Below are positions 45,312 through 53,177 of a stretch of DNA of 64,000 nt, in pieces. The stretch's first letter is position 1. Every line of letters begins with the position of its first letter. The notes beneath the pieces are model-generated. The model was not told where the DNA came from. It ran no database searches and saw only the letters and a list, made by a program, of their open reading frames with translations. Source of the DNA: Bacteroidaceae bacterium (GTDB lineage: Bacteria; Bacteroidota; Bacteroidia; Bacteroidales; Bacteroidaceae); NCBI GenBank assembly GCA_017466325.1, contig JAFTUK010000003.1, positions 1-64,000 on the forward strand, read 5' to 3'. The translations under genes and the position numbers were made by a program.

Positions 45312-45360
45312 AACCCAAATCGGTCATTAGTATTATGATGATAATAGCCTTTTTTTTGAA
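45312..45360 (+). repeat. Second locus of the 19-bp end sequence
   Basis: AACCCAAATCGGTCATTAG (45312-45330) followed by TATTATGATGATAATAGCC. Over about 45 bp it matches 27543-27587 closely. It is preceded by a promoter-like TTTG (45270s) and CATCTTTG (45294-45301) and followed directly by a transporter fragment. Confidence 0.65.
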
Positions 45361-45363
45361 TAG

Positions 45364-45486
45364 ATGCTTTGGCACTTTGAGGGCGCAATGGGGTTCCATT
45401 GTTTCTGTGACTACGTGAAGGTGGGTCTTCCACTGCAACTTATCATCGGCATAGTAATGATATTAGTCCTGGCCTACTGTTTCTAA
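45364..45486 (+). pseudogene. C-terminal remnant of a DASS/SLC13-type anion transporter
   Basis: A 40-codon frame ends in FCDYVKVGLPLQLIIGIVM and a short hydrophobic tail (ILVLAYCF). This resembles the last helix of divalent anion:Na+ symporters, where a DYVKVGLPL-type turn precedes the final membrane segment. No upstream transporter body exists: the 19-bp repeat end at 45312-45360 abuts it. So it is either a leftover from a deletion or insertion event or, less likely, a tiny membrane peptide. Confidence 0.5.
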
Positions 45487-45490
45487 AAAT

Positions 45491-45520
45491 TACAGTCCGT
45501 CAAAGTTCTGGCGGACTGTA
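45491..45520 (-). terminator. rsmD terminator
   Basis: TACAGTCCG / CGGACTGTA, a perfect 9-bp stem followed on the minus strand by ATTTTTAG, 13 nt after the rsmD stop. Confidence 0.85.
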
Positions 45521-45532
45521 ATAGTAAACTTT

Positions 45533-46066
45533 TTATCTAAAGAAGGAGAAATTTACACTGCCGTACTGGCGATGTTCCACAAAACGCGGATGACTGCTGA
45601 AATCATGGTCCTTTCCGTGTTCCAAGACCATAATACCACCCTCTCGCAATAAATTACGCTCAAGAATCATATCTGGCAGTTGCGGTATCTCCGTCAAAAC
45701 ATAAGGAGGATCGGCAAAAATAAAATCAAATTGCTCCCTGCACTGTGTCAAGTACTTGAACACGTCTCCTTTGATTGGAACAGCAGAAAGATCCTGGAGT
45801 TTATCTATGAAGCCCTTTATGAACTTATAATGCAATGGATCCTTCTCTATACTTATAACACGAGAACACCCACGTGAAAGCAGTTCCAACGTTATGCTGC
45901 CTGTACCGGCAAAAAGATCCAGAGCCACTGGCTCTTCATCCCAGTCTATATACGAATTTAGGACATTGAAAAGGTTTTCCTTGGCAAAGTCTGTGGTGGG
46001 ACGTGCCTTGAATGTACGGGGAATGTCAAAGTGCCTACCCTTATATTTACCTGTTATAACACGCAT
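45533..46066 (-). CDS. rsmD: 16S rRNA (guanine966-N2)-methyltransferase RsmD
   Basis: 177 residues. It methylates G966 of 16S rRNA. Rossmann-fold motifs are VALDLFAGTGSITLELLSRG (AdoMet site) and the catalytic FIFADPPY. The N-terminal RVITGKYKGRHFDIP and RPTTDFAKENLFNVL are typical. It follows the DUF3822 gene, as in many Bacteroidetes, after a 90-nt gap in which I see no feature. Confidence 0.95.
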   Translation of the reverse strand: MRVITGKYKGRHFDIPRTFKARPTTDFAKENLFNVLNSYIDWDEEPVALDLFAGTGSITLELLSRGCSRVISIEKDPLHYKFIKGFIDKLQDLSAVPIKGDVFKYLTQCREQFDFIFADPPYVLTEIPQLPDMILERNLLREGGIMVLEHGKDHDFSSHPRFVEHRQYGSVNFSFFR

Positions 46067-46156
46067 ATTTGCTAATGTATATTATAATATTGCAACGACA
46101 CGACCATGCCCGATTATTTCCCTGATGACTTCCATGTTCCGATTTCAGATTTCCAT

Positions 46157-46897
46157 TCACACACTAAGTTCACGCATATTCACATTCGCCAGATATTGGC
46201 AGATATCCTCATAAAGGCTTTCACTCGCACCATACAAAGTGCAAGAATCATGCAATGCATCCAAAGACAGCATCCTCCATACATACAATATGAAATACAA
46301 CCTGTCTGCATTCTGAATTGCACGGAACACATTGGCAAAAACCAGACGTCCACTACGGAGAACAGCAATCATCACCCCACCGTCAAGTATAATGGCATGC
46401 GTGCTTACAGACAACGTACTACCCTGCTGCATCTCGGCCACCTGGGATAACATTGTGCCATACAAACCCTGCACCATAGCACTGGGAAAATGGTTTTTCA
46501 ATGTTTCTACGATAGAAGATTGCAAGGTGAAGATCTCCACCACGTCTAAAGACGGAAGCACCTGAAAGCACATATCCTCAGGGCGTGGTGCCGTGCCGGC
46601 AAACGTCAGTCGGTACACAGCCAGCATATCATCGCGTCTGAACTCATCCAGAGGTACTCGGGTACTTGGCGATGAAGAATAAAGGACCACACGCTCGTAA
46701 TGTCTGCCTCTGATTCTTGGCAACGACAAACCACGCTCCAGGGTATCCGACATCGTCTCGTCCTCGACACAATGAAGGTTCTCTTGCAACAGCAACTGGC
46801 CGGAACCGAGGCTATATACAAGAAAAGAAAATCCATCCGTACAAAGACGGATGGATAGACTATAGTTCAATAAAGATTTATTCCCAGTTACCGGCAT
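46157..46897 (-). CDS. DUF3822 family protein
   Basis: 246 residues from the ATG at 46897 (MPVTGNKSLLNYSLSIRL); an ATG 27 nt upstream is possible. The N-terminal SIRLCTDGFSFLVYS and the internal LPSLDVVEIFTLQSSIVETL fit DUF3822, a Bacteroidetes-specific family with an actin-like (ASKHA) look and unknown role, usually next to rsmD as here. The start overlaps the end of the upstream gene by 20 nt. Codons 16-23 form a terminator-shaped hairpin (46832-46855). Confidence 0.8.
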   Translation of the reverse strand: MPVTGNKSLLNYSLSIRLCTDGFSFLVYSLGSGQLLLQENLHCVEDETMSDTLERGLSLPRIRGRHYERVVLYSSSPSTRVPLDEFRRDDMLAVYRLTFAGTAPRPEDMCFQVLPSLDVVEIFTLQSSIVETLKNHFPSAMVQGLYGTMLSQVAEMQQGSTLSVSTHAIILDGGVMIAVLRSGRLVFANVFRAIQNADRLYFILYVWRMLSLDALHDSCTLYGASESLYEDICQYLANVNMRELSV

Positions 46898-47570
46898 TGT
46901 TATTCCAACCATCACCGGCCTCACCGATCTTCAGACCGGCATAACGGCCCATTTCATCTGCCTCAAGGGTCTTGTTCTTAATCATTCTGTCACCGAGCTT
47001 ACCCATACCCTTCAGATAACTTGCGATAGAAGCATTGCACTCCATAACCTGAACAATAGCACCGCTCTTGGTGGTATTGGGACAAGCGACGATCTCGAAA
47101 GTATCACCCTCTGAGAAAGGAATGTAACGCATAGAGTCCACGTTGAGGTTCTGACCTTTATAGAGACTGTCCATCAAAGACACCCATATAGTATCGCGGC
47201 GGAACCCCTGCAGTTTATACTCCGCAATGGCCTTTGCGTCACCGCTGTTGATGATGGCTGCTGCCTTTGACTCGGTCAGGCCCTTCTCCATCTGCTCGTC
47301 ACTCAGAACACCTTCCTTAATGACAACAGGCAATTTACCGTTCCTGACAAACTCTGTCAGGACATTCCAATCCGCGCAATAAGCACCCTCGGGATGCTGC
47401 TGCTTGTAAGCTTCCTCTGCATCCTTGATTTGAAGAAGACGAGCCTTTACCTGAGCCTCACGATACTTGACATCACTGTCAAAATTGATGTCGTCTTGAA
47501 TGCTACGCCAGCAGATAACAGCCAGCAACACCACGCATACAGCCAAAACTGCATTAATTACCTTTTTCAT
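46878..47570 (-). CDS. Membrane-anchored protein of unknown function
   Basis: 230 residues. A single N-terminal membrane helix (VINAVLAVCVVLLAVICW, about 4-22) is followed by a periplasmic-looking part. That part starts with a helical stretch (YREAQVKARLLQIKDAEEAY) and a Trp/Cys segment (PEGAYCADWNVLTEFV), a layout reminiscent of type IV pilin-like or GspG-like proteins but without a prepilin cleavage motif. A Gly/Asn-rich tail ends GWNNNAGNWE. I do not recognise the family. It overlaps the DUF3822 gene. Confidence 0.65.
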   Translation of the reverse strand: MKKVINAVLAVCVVLLAVICWRSIQDDINFDSDVKYREAQVKARLLQIKDAEEAYKQQHPEGAYCADWNVLTEFVRNGKLPVVIKEGVLSDEQMEKGLTESKAAAIINSGDAKAIAEYKLQGFRRDTIWVSLMDSLYKGQNLNVDSMRYIPFSEGDTFEIVACPNTTKSGAIVQVMECNASIASYLKGMGKLGDRMIKNKTLEADEMGRYAGLKIGEAGDGWNNNAGNWE

Positions 47571-47606
47571 GTCTTTATTTCGTTATATTTTTGTACATTC
47601 GCATCG

Positions 47607-47614
47607 CAAAGTTA
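47607..47614 (-). promoter_or_regulatory. -7 box for the 46878-47570 gene
   Basis: Minus-strand TAACTTTG, 37 nt upstream of its start. The -33 is not clear. Confidence 0.45.
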
Positions 47615-47666
47615 ATAAAAAGAATCCAAGTAACGACACTTTCAGTCCTTTTTTTCTAAAAGTTTT

Positions 47667-49106
47667 ATGATAAGTGAGGATTTCAGAGCACTGATACGAG
47701 AAAACTTCATACATATTCCTACGCAAGAGCAGGAACATGTGATAAATTTGTGGTGCAGTTTCCTGCTTGGCAGAAGCGACGACAGCATGTTCCTTCTGAA
47801 GGGTTATGCCGGCACAGGAAAGACCTCTCTGGTAGGCGCTTTGGTCAGGACGATGAAGATGTTGAAACAGCGTGTGGTCCTCCTGGCACCCACCGGAAGG
47901 GCGGCAAAAGTGATGGGAGGATATGCTGACACTCCTGCCGGAACGATACACAGGCATATCTACAGGCAGAAGACCTTTGGCGAAGAGAAGTTCACAGCAG
48001 CCCCCAACCTGAAGGAAAACACTCTCTACATCGTGGACGAGGCCTCTATGATTGCCAACGAAGGACTGTCGGGAAGCGTGTTCGGCGACGGGCGCTTGTT
48101 GGACGACCTCATACACTTTGTCTATTCCTGCCACGGGTGCCGCCTCATACTGATTGGCGACACGGCACAGCTGCCTCCTGTGGGGGAACTGCACTCCCCA
48201 GCCCTTGACATAATGGAACTGGAAGGATACGGTCTGGATGTCATCGAGGCAGAACTCACACAGGTGGTCCGACAGGTGGATTCGTCCGGCATACTGTGGA
48301 ATGCCACACGACTAAGGGAATGTCTCTGCCACGGGGACGACGTGCCGAGAATACGCGTTTCCTTCCCCGATGTACGGGTAGTACCAGGCAACGAACTAAT
48401 AGAATATCTGGAACAGAGTTACCATAGGTGCGGAAAGGATGGCACGATAGTAATTACGCGAAGCAACAAGCGTACCAACGTCTACAACATGGGCATACGC
48501 AACCGTATCCTGGACTATGAATGCGAACTGGGTGGCGGCGATATGGTAATGGTGGCAAAGAACAAATACCTGAACGGCAAAGACCTGATTGCCAACGGAG
48601 AAATGGCCATTGTGCAGAGGTTGCACAACGAGCGCGAATTATATGGTTTCCGCTTTGCCGATGCCACGCTGAAACTGATAGACCGCACGGACACTGCCGA
48701 GGAGAACGGGGAAAACGACGACGGCCAGCGCATCCCCACCGAACTGGACACCGTAGTCCTTCTGGACACCCTGCATTCAGAAGCGCCGGCACTGACCAGA
48801 GAGCAGCAGCAGCAACTGTTCCTGCGGGTGTGCGAAGATTATCCAGAACTCCGCAACAAGCGCGACCTTTTCAAGGCAGTGAAAGAAGACAAACACTATG
48901 GTGCCCTGCAGATAAAGTATGCATACGCCATCACCTGCCACAAGGCCCAAGGCGGCCAGTGGGAGGATGTCTACATAGATCAGGGTTACGTTACCGAGGA
49001 CATGCTCACCGAGGACTACATCAGGTGGCTCTACACGGCCATAACCCGAGCCACGGGGCACGTTTACCTTGTCAACTGGCCCGAAGAACAGGCGGAGGAG
49101 GCTTAA
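47667..49106 (+). CDS. RecD/Dda-type SF1B helicase
   Basis: 479 residues. A stand-alone 5'-3' DNA helicase by family. Motifs: Walker A GYAGTGKTSLVGAL (about 46-59), motif Ia LLAPTGRAAKVM, Walker B LYIVDEASMI, motif III LILIGDTAQLPPVG, motif IV ITRSNKRTNVYN and motifs V/VI YAITCHKAQGGQW and WLYTAITRAT. It is shorter than RecD2 and lacks its N-terminal extension, closer to Dda-like proteins. It is divergent from the 46878-47570 gene. Confidence 0.9.
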   Translation: MISEDFRALIRENFIHIPTQEQEHVINLWCSFLLGRSDDSMFLLKGYAGTGKTSLVGALVRTMKMLKQRVVLLAPTGRAAKVMGGYADTPAGTIHRHIYRQKTFGEEKFTAAPNLKENTLYIVDEASMIANEGLSGSVFGDGRLLDDLIHFVYSCHGCRLILIGDTAQLPPVGELHSPALDIMELEGYGLDVIEAELTQVVRQVDSSGILWNATRLRECLCHGDDVPRIRVSFPDVRVVPGNELIEYLEQSYHRCGKDGTIVITRSNKRTNVYNMGIRNRILDYECELGGGDMVMVAKNKYLNGKDLIANGEMAIVQRLHNERELYGFRFADATLKLIDRTDTAEENGENDDGQRIPTELDTVVLLDTLHSEAPALTREQQQQLFLRVCEDYPELRNKRDLFKAVKEDKHYGALQIKYAYAITCHKAQGGQWEDVYIDQGYVTEDMLTEDYIRWLYTAITRATGHVYLVNWPEEQAEEA

Positions 49107-49155
49107 AAATAATTAAATGCTCACAGCATAACACTCTACCTATTATATTTTTATA

Positions 49156-49163
49156 TATCTTTG
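49156..49163 (+). promoter_or_regulatory. -7 box for the HAD-thioesterase gene
   Basis: TATCTTTG, 31 nt before the ATG at 49195. No TTTG is seen at the -33 distance. Confidence 0.5.
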
Positions 49164-49194
49164 TCTTGCGAAGAACAAAATAAAAACACGATAT

Positions 49195-50460
49195 ATGGAC
49201 ATCAAACTTCTAGTCTTAGACGTTGACGGCACTCTGCTGAACAGCAACCGCGAAATGAGCGAACGTACCGTCAAAACACTGAAGAAAGTACAACAGAACG
49301 GTGTACGCGTTGCCCTGGCCACAGGCCGTCCCACATACGGTGTACTGCCATTCGCCAAGGCCATAGACCTGGACTTCAACGACGGTTTCATCATCAGTTA
49401 CAACGGAGCCAAGGTGCTGGAAGCCAGCACCGGCAAGGCTATATTTGAAAGAACCATAGACCCCAAGATGGTGCCCTACCTGGAGAAGCAGGCCCAACGT
49501 TGCGGTTGTGCCCTTGCCTACTATGAGGGAGACGAGGTAGTGGCCACAGATACCACCAACCCCCGCATCGTGGACGAAGCACAGATGAACAACATGGCAC
49601 TGCGCCACGTCGACAGCATTTCCGAGGCCATGGCACATCTGGAAGACAACAAGGAAGCCTGGCCCACAGAGGTTATCTTCGTACACGAGGACGAACAAGT
49701 CCTGCTTGGCATGGAGGAGCATCTGCAACGCCACCTGAACGGTGTCATGGACACCATCCATTCCAACCCCTACTATCTGGAAATAGTCGGTTATCAGGTG
49801 GGCAAGAGCCATGCCATGAGTGCCCTGGTGCAGAAACTGGGCATCAGCATGAAGGAGGTCCTTGCCTTTGGCGACGGACGCGCCGACATCAACATGCTGC
49901 AGATGGCCGGCATGGGCATTGCCATGGGCAACGCACCCGAGGAGGTGAAGCGCTGTGCCGACTATACCACCCTTTCCAACGACGAGGACGGTGCGGCACT
50001 TGCCATAGAACGCGCCTTCGAAGAAGAGCAGGAGAAACCCGAGGACGATCAGGAAGTTCCCGTTGACGTACTGAACGCCCAGAACAAGAACACCCTGATG
50101 GGCGCCCTGGGCATGCAATACACCTTTGCCAGTCCCCACCGCGTGGAAGCCACCATGCCCGTAGACGGACGCACACGCCAGCCCTTCGGCATCCTGGCAG
50201 GCGGAGCGTCACTGGCCCTGGCGGAAACTCTGGCCGGTCTTGGCAGCATGATAGCATGCAAACCAGGCGACATGGCCGTGGGTATGCAGGTATCAGGCAA
50301 CCATGTCTCCAGCGCTCACGACGGAGACACCGTGCGCGGTGTTGCCACTCCCGTACACCTGGGGCGCTCCAGTCACGTGTGGAACGTACAGATATTCACC
50401 TCCACAGGCAAACTGGTAAGTTCCGTTACGGTAACCAACTCCATCATGAGCAAGAGGTAA
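49195..50460 (+). CDS. HAD (Cof-type) phosphatase fused to a hotdog-fold thioesterase
   Basis: 421 residues in two domains. Residues 1-275 are a HAD-IIB Cof-type hydrolase: motif I LDVDGTLL (Asp-9, Asp-11), LATGRPTYG, Lys in VGKSHAM and FGDGRADINML. A charged linker (about 276-295) leads to residues 296-421, a PaaI/MenI-like hotdog thioesterase with QPFGILAGGASLALAETLAG (predicted catalytic Glu-344) and HLGRSSHVWNVQIF. Relatives of the second domain hydrolyse 1,4-dihydroxy-2-naphthoyl-CoA in menaquinone synthesis. In many relatives the GG pair is preceded by His; here it is Ala. A fused role in menaquinone synthesis is inference; no men genes are nearby. Confidence 0.85.
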   Translation: MDIKLLVLDVDGTLLNSNREMSERTVKTLKKVQQNGVRVALATGRPTYGVLPFAKAIDLDFNDGFIISYNGAKVLEASTGKAIFERTIDPKMVPYLEKQAQRCGCALAYYEGDEVVATDTTNPRIVDEAQMNNMALRHVDSISEAMAHLEDNKEAWPTEVIFVHEDEQVLLGMEEHLQRHLNGVMDTIHSNPYYLEIVGYQVGKSHAMSALVQKLGISMKEVLAFGDGRADINMLQMAGMGIAMGNAPEEVKRCADYTTLSNDEDGAALAIERAFEEEQEKPEDDQEVPVDVLNAQNKNTLMGALGMQYTFASPHRVEATMPVDGRTRQPFGILAGGASLALAETLAGLGSMIACKPGDMAVGMQVSGNHVSSAHDGDTVRGVATPVHLGRSSHVWNVQIFTSTGKLVSSVTVTNSIMSKR

Positions 50461-50517
50461 CACGCTACTGTCCCTCTCCCCCCAACGGCCATACCGTTTG
50501 CATCAATCCCATTGCAT

Positions 50518-50559
50518 GAATTAGGCCATGTCGCATTTCCTCTCGACATGGTCTAATTC
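50518..50559. terminator. Bidirectional terminator
   Basis: GAATTAGGCCATGTCG pairs with CGACATGGTCTAATTC, a long stem with one mismatch. It separates the HAD fusion gene from the convergent accessory cassette. Confidence 0.8.
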
Positions 50560-50582
50560 TTATCTGCAGAGGCTTCATGGTG

Positions 50583-51060
50583 CTATTCCATGATTTCCCA
50601 GAAGCCGCCCCTATCAGGCCCTACACGACGGAGGTACTTATCTCGCATTACATTAATATTGTTACTGATAGCCGTAACACTAATACCGATAGTTTTTGCC
50701 AATTCTGATTGAGAAATATATGGATTACCTGCGATTAAGCGCAATATGGCAATTCTGTTTTCAGTTAACTTGTCTCCGTTTCCTGTAGCCTTTTCTATCA
50801 ACTTTTCTATCAACCTATCTGGGTTTTCTATCAACTTTTCTATCAACCTATCCGAGTCTTCTATCAACTTTTCTGTTACCCTTGGGACAGAAACCTTCAA
50901 AATGAAATCATCGGTATGGAATGAAAGAGGTGCAGCACCATTCACTTCCAATTCACGATACATACGGTCAACACCCTCGCCATACTCCTTGACATAGTGA
51001 TAAGTCCAATATTTACAAGGTCCACACTACGTATATTCTCTATTCCTACTTGTTCCTTAA
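50583..51060 (-). pseudogene. Remnant of an AlbA_2 (Schlafen-type) RecG-like regulator
   Basis: The open part (stop at 50583, in frame up to about 51026) encodes only the C-terminal end. It begins CKYWTYHYVKEYGEGVDRMY, typical of the region after the AlbA/HATPase-like core. A LIEKLIE helical repeat of 11 residues and a C-terminal winged helix (LRLIAGNPYISQSELAKTIG) follow. Just upstream, another frame reads VGIENIR, matching the preceding part of such proteins, so a deletion with frameshift has occurred. The AlbA_2 N-terminus is gone. An ATG at 50963 could still give a 126-residue winged-helix peptide. A 23-codon frame at 51074-51145 (MEILLEKDICETLVLEDILE...) has no recognisable identity. Confidence 0.65.
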
Positions 51061-51150
51061 CTCTCGCCTTATCTTATGCGGAAAGTTCCAATATATCCTC
51101 CAGAACAAGAGTCTCACAAATATCTTTTTCTAATAAGATCTCCATATAAA

Positions 51151-52023
51151 TTATTCCTTAGGATGTAATTCTGCAAAAGTCTGTCCGTCACGATTCTTAA
51201 GTGCCGTAGGCCCTTGCATTGCTGTACCAGTTATTACTTCGGCAGGTAATGATGGCAATCCGCTCTCTACAGGGATATTAGTACTTTGAATAACTCTAAA
51301 AAGATTCCCTTCTCTTTTACAGAACTCATTGTCCTGTAAAAGTAAAGTTCTTACTTCCTTTGCTTTTTTTGAACAACTAGTTTCTATAGCAGAAATCAAA
51401 CTTCCTTCAAGCAGAATAAATTTTCTTGTTTGTGGAGAATACTGGAGTTTTGCAAAGATTCCTCGTCTCTTGACTTCAACAGTATATACTTCATTTATTT
51501 CTGTTTTTGCTGTATCAATTCTAGGATTATCAAATATTGCACATCCATAGAAACGAGTCAGGAACATAATTTCCTCAAAGAACAATTCCATATCATTCTT
51601 CTTGTCATCAGAAAGTCTCGGTTCCTTTATCGGCTTTGAATTTGTTATATGAAAATTATTGGCATCACAAGCTAATTTCCAGCCCAAATACTCTAAATAC
51701 TGAGTTTCACTCGCAAATATTTCATCTGCCTTTGATACAAAGACGAGCGCAACATCCCACCAATCATTCTTTTGTTTATGGTCGATAACTCTATCCGCAA
51801 AATCATTTGTTTGGCCGATATATGCCAAAGGGGCACCAATACCCATACTACCTACTAGTATATAAAAAGCGTATTTGCCAGCAAGGTATTCTTTACATAC
51901 CCTTGCCACAGAAGCACTAGGTAAGACAAAACATTGACACGTCTTTGTCGAACCCATATCAATAATTCGTGCTCCGTCCAAAGTACGGTCAAGCAACTTT
52001 GTATAAACTGTTAATATTGCCAT
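51151..52023 (-). CDS. GIY-YIG nuclease with DUF4357 domain
   Basis: 290 residues. The GIY-YIG fold starts near residue 50: YAFYILVG, PLAYIGQTNDFADRVIDHKQ and the Glu-bearing ASETQYLEYLGW, so the Tyr, Arg and Glu expected for catalysis are visible. The C-terminal part (YTVEVKRRGIFAKLQYSPQT through TALKNRDGQTFAELH) resembles DUF4357, often paired with nucleases. It is third in the minus-strand cassette, 30 nt after the DUF262-HNH gene, and has clearly lower GC than the housekeeping genes. A role in cutting DNA alongside the methyltransferase is inference. Confidence 0.82.
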   Translation of the reverse strand: MAILTVYTKLLDRTLDGARIIDMGSTKTCQCFVLPSASVARVCKEYLAGKYAFYILVGSMGIGAPLAYIGQTNDFADRVIDHKQKNDWWDVALVFVSKADEIFASETQYLEYLGWKLACDANNFHITNSKPIKEPRLSDDKKNDMELFFEEIMFLTRFYGCAIFDNPRIDTAKTEINEVYTVEVKRRGIFAKLQYSPQTRKFILLEGSLISAIETSCSKKAKEVRTLLLQDNEFCKREGNLFRVIQSTNIPVESGLPSLPAEVITGTAMQGPTALKNRDGQTFAELHPKE

Positions 52024-52053
52024 TGCTTTAATTTTATATTTCTTGCTTCAACC

Positions 52054-53172
52054 TTATCTACCTCCCTTCACCCTATTGCAATTCCTGCAAAGCATTTGGC
52101 AATTCTCTGCCACAGTAATGCCACCATCCTTCCATGGCGTGATGTGGTCAGCCTCCATTTCTTCCAATTCAAAGTGCTTTCCGCAATGCACACAGATACC
52201 ATTTTGCCTCTCGTATGCCTCTCGTTTCTGCTTTTTGTCGAACGAGCGGAAAGACAAATCACGCAAATCCCCACTCAACACATAACGATAGATACCTGAC
52301 TTTTTCTGTATCTCGTCATCCTCCATCAAGTCATGAATTTGCCTCTCAAGCGCATCAATATCGTAAATATTCTCGGCGAACTCGTCAAACATAGCGCCCC
52401 AGTCAAGTCCCTTCATCTCCTTACGGTAGTTGGGAAAGGTTGAGCGCACCCAAGTTATTATCTGCATATAATATGCCCATAATTTATTGGCATTTGGGTC
52501 GAACTGATGAATTGCCATATACTTGTCAATCGGTTTTTCATCGTGTATATTATCGTGACGAGCCGCCCACTTCAAGATGGTTTCAAGATAGGCCTGCTCT
52601 ACGGTATTTCCACTCATGTAGTCGCTACCGATCTTGTATGCAGGACAACCGTTCTTAGAAAAATGACGACGAGCATCTGTCACGAACGGACCAACATACA
52701 CCGCATTGCGCAACTCCTGATCAAATAACTTTTCGCCAGCAATATTGATTACACGAAACCAATCCAGTTTCTCTTTGTCCGTTCCGTTGCAGAAATACAC
52801 GGTCAGTTCATAGTTAAGAAATGCCTGTTTTTCGTCATCTGTTAGCGTATTAAAGAATAGTACTCCCCTATTCTTGTCAACTATGTTAAAGTCATGTGTA
52901 TAGAACTCGCAAATCGAAAGTGTGCGTTGCTGACCATCAATCATTTCAAATGTGCCATTCTCTCCCTCCGACCAATACATAATATTCAAAGGAAAGCCCT
53001 TCATTATTGTTTCTATCACGGCACGCTTCTGTTGTTCGTTATACCTGAACTCACGCTGATAAGTAGGACGCACATCAAGTTTACCGCCATAGGCACTAAC
53101 ACCTGTATCAGGGTCATTGCAATATCCATTTATTAGGTCGCGAATAGATATGGATTTAAGTTCTATTTTCAT
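52054..53172 (-). CDS. DUF262 and HNH nuclease protein
   Basis: 372 residues. The N-terminal DUF262 (GmrS/DndB-like ParB-fold) domain has the hallmark MIDGQQRTLSICEFY (residues 77-91) and TYQREFRYNEQQKRAVIETI. The C-terminal HNH domain (about 326-372) has CVHCGK, MEADHITPWKDGGIT and CRNCNRVKG, so the zinc Cys pairs and the DH catalytic pair are intact. Proteins of this type act in restriction of foreign or modified DNA. It starts 5 nt after the methyltransferase stop, so the two are almost certainly co-translated. Confidence 0.9.
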   Translation of the reverse strand: MKIELKSISIRDLINGYCNDPDTGVSAYGGKLDVRPTYQREFRYNEQQKRAVIETIMKGFPLNIMYWSEGENGTFEMIDGQQRTLSICEFYTHDFNIVDKNRGVLFFNTLTDDEKQAFLNYELTVYFCNGTDKEKLDWFRVINIAGEKLFDQELRNAVYVGPFVTDARRHFSKNGCPAYKIGSDYMSGNTVEQAYLETILKWAARHDNIHDEKPIDKYMAIHQFDPNANKLWAYYMQIITWVRSTFPNYRKEMKGLDWGAMFDEFAENIYDIDALERQIHDLMEDDEIQKKSGIYRYVLSGDLRDLSFRSFDKKQKREAYERQNGICVHCGKHFELEEMEADHITPWKDGGITVAENCQMLCRNCNRVKGGR

Positions 53173-53177
53173 AACAA

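Noticed and set aside
51074-51145. 23-codon frame before the AlbA-type remnant
   Set aside because: Too short and without a recognisable motif to call a gene; noted only as possible debris.
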